DNA from: Frigidibacter sp. RF13
Lineage (GTDB): Bacteria > Pseudomonadota > Alphaproteobacteria > Rhodobacterales > Rhodobacteraceae
Length of the DNA stretch: 64,000 nt
NCBI RefSeq assembly: GCF_026626305.1
Contig: NZ_JAPNUE010000008.1
Span: forward strand, 53,443-117,442
Direction: 5' to 3'
Shown here: positions 51,489 through 60,157 of the stretch, in pieces
Layout of the letters: the number at the start of each line of letters is the position of its first letter
Position numbering within the stretch: position 1 is the stretch's first letter
Position numbers and translations under genes: made by a program
Notes under the pieces: generated by a model
Told to the model about the DNA's origin: nothing
Seen by the model: only the letters and a program-made list of their open reading frames with translations
Database searches by the model: none

Positions 51489-52619
51489 ATGAGAACCCGC
51501 GCCGCCGTCGCCGTTGCCGCCGGAAAACCGCTGGAAGTCATGGAGGTGAACCTCGAAGGGCCGAAGGCCGGCGAGGTGATGGTCGAGATCAAGGCCACCG
51601 GCATCTGCCATACTGACGAATTCACCCTTTCGGGGGCCGACCCCGAAGGGATGTTCCCCGCGATCCTCGGCCATGAGGGCGCGGGCGTGGTGGTCGAGGT
51701 CGGACCAGGCGTCACCAGCGTGAAGCCGGGCGACCATGTGATCCCGCTCTATACGCCGGAATGCCGGACCTGCCCCTCGTGCCTATCCCGCAAGACCAAC
51801 CTCTGCACCTCGATCCGCGCCACGCAAGGCCAGGGTCTGATGCCGGATGGCACCTCGCGCTTTTCCATGCTCGATGGCACGCCAATCCTGCATTACATGG
51901 GCTGTTCGACCTTCTCGAACTATACCGTCCTGCCGGAGATCGCAGTGGCCAAGGTCCGCGAGGACGCGCCCTTCGACAAGATCTGCTATATCGGCTGCGG
52001 CGTCACCACCGGAATCGGCGCCGTGATCAATACCGCGAAGGTCGAGATAGGGGCCAAGGCCGTGGTCTTCGGCTTGGGCGGCATCGGTCTCAACGTGATC
52101 CAGGGCCTGCGCCTCGCGGGCGCCGACATGATCATCGGCGTCGATCTGAACCCGGCCAAGAAGCCGATGGCCGAACGGTTCGGCATGACCCATTTCGTCA
52201 ACCCGGCGGAGGTCGAAGGAGATCTGGTCGCTCATCTCGTCAACATGACCAAGACGCCCTTCGACCAGATCGGCGGGGCGGATTATTCCTTCGACTGTAC
52301 CGGCAACGTGAAGGTCATGCGTGCCGCGCTTGAATGCACCCATCGCGGCTGGGGCCAGTCGATCATCATCGGCGTCGCCCCCGCCGGTGCCACGATCGAA
52401 ACGCGGCCCTTCCAGCTTGTGACCGGACGCGTCTGGAAAGGCACCGCCTTCGGCGGGGCGCGCGGCCGCACGGATGTGCCGAAGATCGTCGATTGGTACA
52501 TGGAGGGCAAGATCGAGATCGACCCGATGATCACCCACTCGCTGACGCTCGACAATATCAACGAAGGCTTCGACCTCATGCACGCGGGCAAGTCGATCCG
52601 GTCGGTCGTGGTTTACTGA
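51489..52619 (+). CDS. frmA: S-(hydroxymethyl)glutathione dehydrogenase (class III alcohol dehydrogenase)
   Basis: A 376-residue zinc enzyme. Catalytic-zinc residues lie in [13 protein letters not shown] and [13 protein letters not shown]; the structural zinc lobe [16 protein letters not shown] is complete. NAD motif [15 protein letters not shown]. It oxidises the glutathione adduct of formaldehyde. GGGAGG lies before ATG 51489. Formaldehyde is the expected product of the Rieske demethylases at the start of the window, so it could serve that pathway, though it is 45 kb away. The S-formylglutathione hydrolase gene is not adjacent. Confidence 0.94.
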   Translation: MRTRAAVAVAAGKPLEVMEVNLEGPKAGEVMVEIKATGICHTDEFTLSGADPEGMFPAILGHEGAGVVVEVGPGVTSVKPGDHVIPLYTPECRTCPSCLSRKTNLCTSIRATQGQGLMPDGTSRFSMLDGTPILHYMGCSTFSNYTVLPEIAVAKVREDAPFDKICYIGCGVTTGIGAVINTAKVEIGAKAVVFGLGGIGLNVIQGLRLAGADMIIGVDLNPAKKPMAERFGMTHFVNPAEVEGDLVAHLVNMTKTPFDQIGGADYSFDCTGNVKVMRAALECTHRGWGQSIIIGVAPAGATIETRPFQLVTGRVWKGTAFGGARGRTDVPKIVDWYMEGKIEIDPMITHSLTLDNINEGFDLMHAGKSIRSVVVY

Positions 52620-52659
52620 TTGCTACTCGGGCGCTTTTCCCGGACAAGAGCGCGATCCC

Positions 52660-52689
52660 GTCGGCCTGCCTCATCCGCAGCAGGCCGAC
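52660..52689. repeat. Hairpin between frmA and NYN gene
   Basis: GTCGGCCTGC (52660-52669) and GCAGGCCGAC (52680-52689) are perfect ten-base arms around a ten-base loop. No U-tract follows; CGCCCTTACAGGAAG with the NYN ribosome site comes next. It could stabilise the frmA message or lower read-through. Confidence 0.5.
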
Positions 52690-52711
52690 GCCGCCCTTAC
52701 AGGAAGCCCCG

Positions 52712-53461
52712 ATGCCTGCTGCCCCCCGCGACACACCTTTCCTTGCCGTCCTGATCGACGCCGACAATATCCCGGCGCGCCATGCGGCTGCGATCCTCGA
52801 CGAGATCGCCTCCTATGGCGAACCCTCGCTTCGGCGGGTCTATGGCGACTGGTCAAGCTCGGCGCTTTCGCACTGGAAGGAACAGGCGCGGGATCTGGGG
52901 CTGGTCATGCATCAGCAGTCAGCCAACACCAAGGGCAAGAACGCCAGCGACATCGGCCTGGTGATTGATGCGATGGACATCCTGCACGCTGGCAAGGTCG
53001 ACGGGTTCGTGCTCGTCTCGTCAGACAGCGATTTCACCCGCCTTGCCAGCCGCATCCGCGAAGACGGATTGCAGGTGATCGGCATCGGCGAGGGCAAGAC
53101 GCCGGAATCGCTCAGGAAAGTCTGCAACCGCTTCGTGCTGATCGAGAATATCGTCTCAAGCGCTCCCGCCGTCGCGCCGAAGGGTGAAACGCGGCCGGAA
53201 AAGTCGCCCGAGGCCCCGGCAAGTCTCAAGGAACCGCCGACGCTGGCTATTCCGCTGATCCGCAATGCAATGAAGAAGATCGACCCCGATCAAGACGATT
53301 ACGGATTGGGCCAGATCGGCCAGGCTTTGAGCCAACTCTATCCCGATTTCGACAGCCGCACCTACGGGGTGGCGAAGCTGAAGGACCTGCTGGCAAAGAC
53401 CGGCGCGTTTGAGCTGTTTCAGGACGAGCGGAAGGTCTGGCGGGTGCGCGACAAGGCCTGA
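52712..53461 (+). CDS. NYN-domain (PIN-like) protein with OST-HTH/LOTUS C-terminus
   Basis: A 249-residue protein. The NYN nuclease domain covers about residues 9-150: LAVLIDADNIPARHAAAILD, ASDIGLVIDAMDILHAGKVD and VLVSSDSDFTRLASRIREDG supply the conserved Asp set. A linker rich in Pro/Glu leads to a LOTUS-like winged helix (about 180-249; LGQIGQALSQLYPDFDSRTY). This LabA/MARF1-type layout is linked to RNA cleavage or binding. ATG 52712 follows AGGAAG. Confidence 0.87.
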   Translation: MPAAPRDTPFLAVLIDADNIPARHAAAILDEIASYGEPSLRRVYGDWSSSALSHWKEQARDLGLVMHQQSANTKGKNASDIGLVIDAMDILHAGKVDGFVLVSSDSDFTRLASRIREDGLQVIGIGEGKTPESLRKVCNRFVLIENIVSSAPAVAPKGETRPEKSPEAPASLKEPPTLAIPLIRNAMKKIDPDQDDYGLGQIGQALSQLYPDFDSRTYGVAKLKDLLAKTGAFELFQDERKVWRVRDKA

Positions 53462-53471
53462 GAGGAGCGCC

Positions 53472-54746
53472 TCAGCCGCGGTAGCGATAGGCGATCAGGC
53501 TTTCCTCCTTCATCTCGATCGAATAGCCGGGCCGTTCGGGCGGCATGTAGGCGGCGTTGCGGATCACGCAGGGGTCGAGGAAATGTTCGTGCAGATGGTC
53601 GACATATTCGACCACCCGGCCTTCGCGCGTGCCCGCGATGCAGAGATAATCGATCATGGCGAGATGCTGGACATATTCGCACAGGCCCACGCCGCCTGCA
53701 TGCGGGCAGACCTTCAGCCCGTATTTCGCGGCCATCAGGAGAACCGCCAGCACTTCGTTCACGCCGCCCAAGCGGCAGGAATCGATCTGCACCACGTCGA
53801 TCGCGCCCCGCATGATCAGCTGTTTGAAGACCACCCGGTTCTGGCACATCTCGCCCGTCGCCACCTGAACCGGTGCCACGCCCTCGCGGATGCGCCGGTG
53901 GCCCTCGATATCGTCGGGGCTCGTCGGCTCCTCGATGAACCAGGGTTTTGCGAAGGCGAGCTTACGGACCCAGTCGATAGCCTCGTCCACTTCCCAGACC
54001 TGATTGGCGTCGATCATCAGCTGCACGTCCGGACCGACCGCCTCGCGCGCGATGGTCAGGCGGCGGATGTCGTCCTGAAGGTCGCGGCCGACTTTCATCT
54101 TGATATGGCGGAACCCCGCATCGACCGCCTCGCGGCACAGGCGGCGGAGCTTCTCGTCGCCATAACCGAGCCAGCCAGCCGAGGTCGTGTAGCAGGGGTA
54201 ACCCTCGCGCATCAGCGTCGCCATTCGCTCCGCCTTGCCTTCGGCCGCGCGGGTCAGGAAATCCAGCGCCCATTCGGGCGTGATGCAGTCGGTCAGATAG
54301 CGGAAGTCGATGCAACGCACGAGCTCGGCGGGCGACATGTCGGCGACAAGCCGCCAGACCGGCTTGCCCTCGATCTTGGCCCAAAGGTCCCAGACGGCGT
54401 TGACGACCGCCGCCGTCGCCAGATGGATCGCCCCCTTGTCCGGCCCGATCCACCTGAGCTGGCTGTCGCCGGTGACATGGCGCCAGAAGCGCCCCATGTC
54501 TTCGGCGACCCAACCCATGTCGAGGCCGACGACAAGATGTTCCATCGCCTTGATCGCGGCGCAGCAAACCTCGTTGCCACGCCCGATGGTGAAGGTCAGG
54601 CCGTGGCCTTCGTGCGGGCCATCGGTGGACAGGATCACATAGGCCGCCGAATAGTCCGGGTCGGGGTTCATCGCATCCGAACCGTCCAGATGCTGCGAGG
54701 TCGGGAAACGGACGTCGAGAACCCTGAGCCCGGTGATTTTGGTCAT
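53472..54746 (-). CDS. L-fuconate dehydratase (enolase superfamily)
   Basis: A 424-residue mandelate-racemase-type enolase-superfamily enzyme. Marks of L-fuconate dehydratase are RFPTSQHLDGSDAMNPDPDY at the N-terminus, the KMKVGRDLQDD Lys region, metal ligands in LMIDANQVW, FIEEPTSPDD and ATGEMCQNRV, and HAGGVGLCEYVQH for the catalytic His. It dehydrates L-fuconate to 2-keto-3-deoxy-L-fuconate. It overlaps the hydrolase gene upstream by four bases. Rhamnonate/galactarate dehydratases are related but lack this N-terminus. Confidence 0.9.
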   Translation of the reverse strand: MTKITGLRVLDVRFPTSQHLDGSDAMNPDPDYSAAYVILSTDGPHEGHGLTFTIGRGNEVCCAAIKAMEHLVVGLDMGWVAEDMGRFWRHVTGDSQLRWIGPDKGAIHLATAAVVNAVWDLWAKIEGKPVWRLVADMSPAELVRCIDFRYLTDCITPEWALDFLTRAAEGKAERMATLMREGYPCYTTSAGWLGYGDEKLRRLCREAVDAGFRHIKMKVGRDLQDDIRRLTIAREAVGPDVQLMIDANQVWEVDEAIDWVRKLAFAKPWFIEEPTSPDDIEGHRRIREGVAPVQVATGEMCQNRVVFKQLIMRGAIDVVQIDSCRLGGVNEVLAVLLMAAKYGLKVCPHAGGVGLCEYVQHLAMIDYLCIAGTREGRVVEYVDHLHEHFLDPCVIRNAAYMPPERPGYSIEMKEESLIAYRYRG

Positions 54747-55597
54747 GCCCGCACCACCTTCTGCGTCTGGGTGCCCAGGCCTTCGATCCCCAGCCGCATC
54801 ACCTCGCCGCCCTTCAGATAGACCGGCGGCTTCTGGCCCATGCCCACACCCGGCGGCGTACCGGTCGAGATCACGTCGCCGGGCTGCAGCGACATGAACT
54901 GGCTGACGTAGTGGATGAGGAACGGGACCTTGTAGACCATCGTCGCTGTCGTGCCGTTCTGGAAGCGGCGGCCGTCGACCTCCAGCCACATCTTCAGCGC
55001 GTCAATGTCGCCCGCCTCGTCCGGCGACACCAGCCATGGGCCAAGAGGCCCGAACGTATCGCAGCCCTTGCCCTTGTCCCATGTGCCCGCGCGGTTCATC
55101 TGATAGTCGCGCTCGCTGACGTCGTTGGCGACCGCATAGCCCGCAATGTGCGATAGCGCGTCAGCCTCGTCGATATAGCGCCCGCCCTTGCCGATCACGA
55201 CGGCAAGCTCCACCTCCCAGTCGGTCTTTTCCGATCCGCGCGGGATTTCGACATCGTCATCCGGCCCGACGATGGCCGAGGTCCATTTGTTGAAGATGAC
55301 TGGCTCGGGTGGCACCGGCAGGTTACTTTCGGCGGCATGGTCGGCATAGTTCAGCCCGATGCAGATGAACTTTCCCACCGCGCCCACGCAGGGACCGAGG
55401 CGCAGGTCCTTCTGCGGCACACCCGGTACGGCCGGCAGGGTCGAAGGATCCAGCGCCGCAAGTTTCGAAAGCGTCTCGGGCAGAAGTGCCGCGCCAGCGA
55501 TATCTGCCACATGGGCGGACAGGTCGCGCACCCGGCCCCCGCCGTCCAGAAGCCCCGGTCTTTCCTGCCCCTTCGGGCCGTAACGCAGAAGTTTCAT
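54743..55597 (-). CDS. Fumarylacetoacetate-hydrolase-family protein (2,4-diketo-3-deoxy-L-fuconate hydrolase)
   Basis: A 284-residue FAH-fold protein with IGLNYADHAAESNLPVPPEP, metal ligands in KTDWEVELAVVIGKGGRYID and C-terminal VISTGTPPGVGMGQKPPVYL. Flanked by the dehydratase and the SDR in one operon, it would cleave 2,4-diketo-3-deoxy-L-fuconate into pyruvate and L-lactate. Ureidoglycolate lyase and other FAH members are alternatives on sequence alone. ATGA overlap with the dehydratase gene. Confidence 0.88.
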   Translation of the reverse strand: MKLLRYGPKGQERPGLLDGGGRVRDLSAHVADIAGAALLPETLSKLAALDPSTLPAVPGVPQKDLRLGPCVGAVGKFICIGLNYADHAAESNLPVPPEPVIFNKWTSAIVGPDDDVEIPRGSEKTDWEVELAVVIGKGGRYIDEADALSHIAGYAVANDVSERDYQMNRAGTWDKGKGCDTFGPLGPWLVSPDEAGDIDALKMWLEVDGRRFQNGTTATMVYKVPFLIHYVSQFMSLQPGDVISTGTPPGVGMGQKPPVYLKGGEVMRLGIEGLGTQTQKVVRA

Positions 55598-55606
55598 CTC
55601 ATCCCC

Positions 55607-56356
55607 TCAGATCGTGACGCCGCCATCCACCAAGGATGCCTGCCCGGTGACAAAACGCGATTCCGCCGACAGAAGGAAGACTACCATGGGCGAGATATCC
55701 TCGACCGTCGCGAGCCGCCCCATGGGCTGACGGGCGATGAAATCCTTCTCGGCCTGCAACGGATCGGCGGCCTGTGCAATCCGGCCGCGCAAGGACGGCG
55801 TATCGACCGTGCCGGGGCAGAGCGCATTGCAGCGCAGCCCCTGTTTCACGAAATCGGCGGCGATGGATTTCGTCAGCCCGATCACCGCGGCCTTGGTCGC
55901 GCCGTAGACACAGCGGTTGGGGAAGCCTTTGATCGAGGAGGCCATCGAGGCCATGTTGAGAATCGCCGCATCGCCGGTTTCACGCGCTCGGTTCAGCATG
56001 CCGGGCAGGAAAGCGCGGGTCATGCGGAACATCGATGTGACGTTCAGATCGAACGAAAAGTCCCATTCGGCATCCGATATCTCCATCACCGTGCCATGAT
56101 GAACGAAGCCCGCGCAGTTGAAGAGCCCGTCGAGGGGCGGCAACCGCGCCGCAAGCGTCCGCACCTGCGCATCGTCACGCACGTCAAGCACGGCGGTCTC
56201 GATCCCCGGCACCTCTGCACCCAGAGTGCCGATCGTCCCGGCATTCACATCGGTCGCGATCACCCGCGCGCCTTCTCGGGCGCAGGCGATGGCGCTGGCG
56301 CGGCCGATCCCCTGCCCCGCCGCGGTGATCAGGATGGTTCGGTTCTGAAGGCGCAT
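55607..56356 (-). CDS. SDR-family 2-keto-3-deoxy-L-fuconate dehydrogenase
   Basis: A 249-residue short-chain dehydrogenase: ILITAAGQGIGRASAIACAR (cofactor), FNCAGFVHHG, and catalytic Ser-Tyr-Lys in ILNMASMASS, NRCVYGATKAAVIGL. It oxidises 2-keto-3-deoxy-L-fuconate at C4. ATG 56356 gives MRLQNRTILIT; longer frames start in the intergenic operator. First gene of the three-gene minus unit and nine bases ahead of the hydrolase gene. The first steps (fucose dehydrogenase, lactonase) and a fucose transporter are not in the window. Confidence 0.9.
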   Translation of the reverse strand: MRLQNRTILITAAGQGIGRASAIACAREGARVIATDVNAGTIGTLGAEVPGIETAVLDVRDDAQVRTLAARLPPLDGLFNCAGFVHHGTVMEISDAEWDFSFDLNVTSMFRMTRAFLPGMLNRARETGDAAILNMASMASSIKGFPNRCVYGATKAAVIGLTKSIAADFVKQGLRCNALCPGTVDTPSLRGRIAQAADPLQAEKDFIARQPMGRLATVEDISPMVVFLLSAESRFVTGQASLVDGGVTI

Positions 56357-56425
56357 GGAATCGGACTCCGGCAACTGGCATGTCAGCTTGCACCCTGACG
56401 GGAAGCCTCGGGGGAGACAAGCCGA

Positions 56426-56441
56426 AACTAACATGTTAGTT
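56426..56441. promoter_or_regulatory. 16-bp perfect palindrome, candidate GntR-type operator
   Basis: AACTAACATGTTAGTT is its own reverse complement, 70 bp upstream of the SDR gene and 90 bp before the dipeptidase gene. The TAACATGTTA style suits GntR/FCD-family regulators of sugar acids. No regulator gene adjoins. Confidence 0.62.
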
Positions 56442-56531
56442 AGACGCATCGCCACCGGAACCGCAAGAACCCGCCTTGCCGCCGCCCGGGCTTTGTGCAA
56501 CCCCTTGGCGAAACCAGCAGTCAGGTGCCCC

Positions 56532-57593
56532 ATGATCCCGGTTTTCGACGGCCACAACGATATTCTCTTGCGCTTTCATCGCGACCCGCGCGCGCGCGAC
56601 GCGATCTGGTCGGGTGCTGAGGGCAAGGGTCACCTCGACCTGCCGCGGATGAAGGCGGGCGGTTTTGTTGGCGGGTTCTTCGCCGTCTATATCCCCTCAC
56701 CCGCCGACGCCGAGGCGCTCGATTTCGCGGCGATGGACCGGCTGATGGAGAACCCGCCTTTCGCGCTGCCGCTACCTGCGCCAATTCCCTGCGCCGCAGC
56801 GCAGCCTGTCGCGCTCGACATGGCGGGCCATCTGATGGCGCTGGAGCGGACGGGGACGCTGCAGATTTGCCGGACCGTCGCCGATATCCGCGCCGCGATG
56901 GCTGCGGGCCGGATCGCCGCGATCCTGCATATGGAGGGCGCGGAGGCGATCGACGAAGACCTGCTGACGCTCGACCTCTGGCATGCGGCGGGCCTTCGCT
57001 CGATCGGCCCGGTCTGGTCGCGCCCCACCGCCTTCGGCCATGGCGTGCCCTTCAAGTTCCCGGGCTCGCCCGATACCGGCCCCGGCCTGACCGAGGCGGG
57101 CAAGCGGCTGGTCCGCGAATGCAACCGGCTGAGGATCATGATCGACCTCAGCCATATGAACGAGGCAGGTTTCAACGATGTGGCGGCGCTGTCGGACGCG
57201 CCGCTGGTCGCCACCCATTCGAATGCCCACGCGGTCACGCCTTCGACCCGCAATCTGACCGACCGGCAATTGGCGATGATCGCCGATAGCGACGGAATGG
57301 TCGGGCTGAACTATGCGACCGTTTTCCTGAACCCCGAAGGCAAGCGCACGCCCTTCAAGGGTTGGGACCCGGTGCTGCGCCATCTCGACCATCTGCTGGG
57401 TAAGCTCGGCGAGGATCGCGTGGGGCTCGGCTCCGATTTCGACGGGGCGGAAATGCCTGCCGATCTGGGCGATGTGGCGGGTCAGCCCCGGCTTCTGGAG
57501 GCACTCGGCGCCCACGGCTACGACGAGGCGCTCTTGCGGAAGATCGCCCATGAAAACTGGCTGGCGCTTTTGACCCGCACCTGGGGCGGCTGA
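56532..57593 (+). CDS. M19 (membrane dipeptidase family) dipeptidase
   Basis: A 353-residue amidohydrolase-like metallopeptidase: DGHNDILLRFHRDPRARDAI (zinc His/Asp), HMEGAEAIDEDLLTL (bridging Glu), ATHSNAHAVTPSTRNLTDRQ and GLGSDFDGAEMPADLGDVAG. No signal peptide or GPI-like anchor, so cytoplasmic in bacteria. It would hydrolyse dipeptides, including D-residues. ATG 56532 is preferred because the longer frame covers the operator region. It overlaps the next gene by one base (TGATG). Confidence 0.92.
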   Translation: MIPVFDGHNDILLRFHRDPRARDAIWSGAEGKGHLDLPRMKAGGFVGGFFAVYIPSPADAEALDFAAMDRLMENPPFALPLPAPIPCAAAQPVALDMAGHLMALERTGTLQICRTVADIRAAMAAGRIAAILHMEGAEAIDEDLLTLDLWHAAGLRSIGPVWSRPTAFGHGVPFKFPGSPDTGPGLTEAGKRLVRECNRLRIMIDLSHMNEAGFNDVAALSDAPLVATHSNAHAVTPSTRNLTDRQLAMIADSDGMVGLNYATVFLNPEGKRTPFKGWDPVLRHLDHLLGKLGEDRVGLGSDFDGAEMPADLGDVAGQPRLLEALGAHGYDEALLRKIAHENWLALLTRTWGG

Positions 57594-58798
57594 TGGCGCT
57601 CCAGCGGCTTGATAACCGCGCGGCCCGGCGTCTGTTCCTGGATCGTCACGCGCTGGCTGAACAACCGACCGGCCCTGCGAAGGGTGAAGACCTTCTGGCG
57701 CTGATCAAACGGCTTGGCTTCGTGCAGGTCGACAGCGTCAATACCGTCGAGCGCGCCCATCATATGATCCTCTGGGCACGGCGACAGAGTTACCGGCCCA
57801 AAAATCTCAAACCGCTTCTTGAGCGGGACCGCGTCCTTTTCGAACATTGGACGCACGATGCGTCGGTCATCCCGACCGATTTCCTGCGCTATTGGCACCA
57901 TCGGTTCAGCCATAACCATGCGACAATCCCCGAGCGCTGGAAGGATTGGCAGGGAACAGCCTTTCGCGAGAAGGTCGATGTTCTCCTCGCGCAGATACGC
58001 GAACGCGGCGCCGTCTCGACCAGCGACGTCGGCGAGGACGAGGCGCGCGCCTCGGGCGGCTGGTGGGACTGGAACCCCACGAAGGCGGCGCTGGAATATC
58101 TCTGGCATTCGGGGCGGCTTGCCGTCTGCCATCGCGACGGGTTCACGAAACACTATGACCTTGCCGAACGCGTCTATCCGGCATGCGATGCGCCATCGCG
58201 CGAGGAGACCGTGGACTGGGCCTGCCGCGAGGCGCTTCTGCGCCTCGGCTTCGGCACGAGCGGCGAGATTGCCGCCTTCTGGGCCAAGGTGACGCCGGAG
58301 GAGGCGAAGGCATGGTGCGCGTCGGCGCTGAAGCGGGGCGAGATCGAGGAGGTGCTGATCGACGGCGCCGACAGCGCCGCGCGGCGATCCTTCGCTTTCC
58401 CGGGCCTTGCCGAATCTGCCGCTACGGCACCCGTGCCGCCTGACCGGCTGCGGGTGCTCTCGCCCTTCGATCCGGCGCTGCGAGACCGCAAGCGGGCGGT
58501 CCGTCTCTTCGGTTTCGACTATCGGATCGAGATCTTCGTTCCCGCCGCGAAACGGCGCTACGGCTATTATGTCTTTCCGCTTCTGGAAGGCGACAGACTG
58601 GTCGGGCGGATCGACATGAAATGCGCGCGCGCCGAAGAATCTCTTGTTATTTCAGCGCTTTGGCCCGAGAAAGGCTTCCGTTTCGGCAAAGGCCGCATTG
58701 CACGGCTAGAGGCAGAGCTTGAACGGCTCGGCCGTTTCACCGGCTGCCCGACGCTGCGGTTTCAGGAGGGCTGGCTCAGGGATGAAAAGGTTTTGTAA
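57593..58798 (+). CDS. YcaQ/AlkZ-like crosslink-repair DNA glycosylase (winged-helix)
   Basis: A 401-residue protein of the HTH_42 family. The N-terminal tandem winged helices start RLDNRAARRLFLDRHAL; the catalytic QxD-type motif is VQVDSVNTVERAHH; the FEHWTHDASVIPTDFLRYW block and C-terminal barrel (VGRIDMKCARAEESLVISAL) are standard. It would excise alkylated or cross-linked bases. Translationally coupled to the dipeptidase gene. Its TAA stop lies inside the direct repeat at 58794-58812. Confidence 0.86.
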   Translation: MALQRLDNRAARRLFLDRHALAEQPTGPAKGEDLLALIKRLGFVQVDSVNTVERAHHMILWARRQSYRPKNLKPLLERDRVLFEHWTHDASVIPTDFLRYWHHRFSHNHATIPERWKDWQGTAFREKVDVLLAQIRERGAVSTSDVGEDEARASGGWWDWNPTKAALEYLWHSGRLAVCHRDGFTKHYDLAERVYPACDAPSREETVDWACREALLRLGFGTSGEIAAFWAKVTPEEAKAWCASALKRGEIEEVLIDGADSAARRSFAFPGLAESAATAPVPPDRLRVLSPFDPALRDRKRAVRLFGFDYRIEIFVPAAKRRYGYYVFPLLEGDRLVGRIDMKCARAEESLVISALWPEKGFRFGKGRIARLEAELERLGRFTGCPTLRFQEGWLRDEKVL

Positions 58799-58812
58799 CA
58801 GAAATGTAACAG
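58794..58812. promoter_or_regulatory. Pho-box-like direct repeat upstream of ABC operon
   Basis: TGTAACAG-aaa-TGTAACAG: two identical octamers with an 11-bp period, as in PhoB sites. On the minus strand it reads CTGTTAC-N4-CTGTTAC, five of seven bases of CTGTCAT in each half. It is 135 bp before the binding-protein gene. Confidence 0.45.
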
Positions 58813-58946
58813 CCCCGTTGCAAGTCGCCCGAAACCGGGGTTAGGTAGGTCAGCTTTTCTCCGGCGCTTCGCAAATCTGTCATGCGGGACCGGTAAGGCG
58901 AACGGGAGTCCGATCAACGGACCCAGACCTCACAACGGGAGCACAT

Positions 58947-60050
58947 ATGATGTCCAAGAAGATGGTCCTTTCGGCGAGCATCGCCGCGCTTCTCGCCTCG
59001 ACGGCGATGGTGCAGGCCGATGCGATGGCCGATCTGGAGGCCGCCGCCAAGGCCGAAGGCATGCTGACGACCATCGCCCTGCCGCACAGCTGGTGCGGCT
59101 ATGGCGATGTGATTGCCGGCTTCAAGGCCAAATATCCGGAAATCGCCGTCAACGAACTGAACCCCGACGCGGGTTCGGCCGATGAGGTTGAGGCGATCAA
59201 GGCCAACAAGGGCAATACCGGCCCGCAGGCGCCCGACGTCGTCGACGTTGGCCTCGCATTCGGGCCGTCGATGAAGGACGAAGGCCTGCTGCAGCCCTAC
59301 AAGGTCTCGACCTGGGACGAGATCCCCGACAGCATCAAGGATGCCGACGGTTACTGGTATGGCGACTATTACGGCGTGATGTCCTTCATCGTGAACAAGG
59401 ACCTCGTCGCCAACACCCCGGCCGACTGGGCCGACCTCCTGAAGCCCGAATATGCCGGTCAGGTCGCGCTTGCGGGCGATCCGCGCGCTTCGAACCAGGC
59501 GATCCTCGGCGTTCTTGCCGCCGGCCTGTCGAAGGGTGCCGCTGCCGGTGAAGCCGCCGGCAATGCTGGCCTTGAATATTTCGCCGAACTGAACAAGGCG
59601 GGCAACTTCGTCCCGGTCATCGGCAAGGCGGGCACGATTGCCCAGGGCGCGACCCCGATCACCATCGCCTGGGACTATAACGCGCTCGCTTGGGCCGACG
59701 AACTGGCCGGCAACCCGCCGGTCGAGATCGTGGTTCCGTCGACCGGTGTCCTGGCCGGCGTCTATGTGCAGGGCATCTCGGCCTATGCACCGCACCCGAA
59801 CGCGGCGAAGCTGTGGATGGAGTACCTCTATTCGGACGAAGGCCAGAACCTGTGGCTGAAGGGCTACTGCCACCCGGCGCGCTTCAACGCGATGTCGGCG
59901 GCGGGCAAGCTGGACGCTGCGGCGATGGAAAAGCTGCCGCCGGCCGCGTCCTACGAGGCCGCCTACTTCCCGACGCTCGACGAGGTGAACGCCAACAAGG
60001 CCGCTGTCACCGGTGGCTGGGATAGCGTCGTCGGCGCCAACGTCCAGTAA
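58947..60050 (+). CDS. ABC transporter substrate-binding protein, AfuA/iron-type family
   Basis: A 367-residue periplasmic binding protein with signal peptide (SASIAALLASTAMVQADAMA) and the type II fold: LPHSWCGYGDVIAGFKAKYP, the hinge YGVMSFIVNKDLVANTPADW and C-terminal YSDEGQNLWLKGYCHPARFN. AfuA/FbpA/PotD-type proteins carry ferric iron, sugar phosphates or amines; no tyrosine ferric-iron pair is evident, so iron is less likely. GGGAGCACAT lies before the ATG. Its gene is followed by a strong hairpin and then two permeases and an ATPase. Confidence 0.85.
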   Translation: MMSKKMVLSASIAALLASTAMVQADAMADLEAAAKAEGMLTTIALPHSWCGYGDVIAGFKAKYPEIAVNELNPDAGSADEVEAIKANKGNTGPQAPDVVDVGLAFGPSMKDEGLLQPYKVSTWDEIPDSIKDADGYWYGDYYGVMSFIVNKDLVANTPADWADLLKPEYAGQVALAGDPRASNQAILGVLAAGLSKGAAAGEAAGNAGLEYFAELNKAGNFVPVIGKAGTIAQGATPITIAWDYNALAWADELAGNPPVEIVVPSTGVLAGVYVQGISAYAPHPNAAKLWMEYLYSDEGQNLWLKGYCHPARFNAMSAAGKLDAAAMEKLPPAASYEAAYFPTLDEVNANKAAVTGGWDSVVGANVQ

Positions 60051-60071
60051 CAGGCCATAGCCTGACAATCG

Positions 60072-60099
60072 CCCCGGCCCGGACCTTTCCGGGCCGGGG
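60072..60099 (+). terminator. Strong hairpin between binding-protein and permease genes
   Basis: CCCCGGCCCGGA-CCTT-TCCGGGCCGGGG, twelve perfect pairs with a four-base loop, 22 bp after the binding-protein stop. It lacks a U-tract, so it probably works as a partial terminator or mRNA-end stabiliser to raise binding-protein level over permeases. Confidence 0.72.
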
Positions 60100-60157
60100 T
60101 TGCCATAACAAGAATTCCGACCAACTCGGACCTCACCTCGACCGGGACATATCCTTC

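Noticed and set aside
58947..60050. Ferric-iron binding protein (FbpA)
   Set aside because: The adjacent-tyrosine iron-binding pattern of FbpA is not evident, and the upstream repeat looks Pho-like, not Fur-like.
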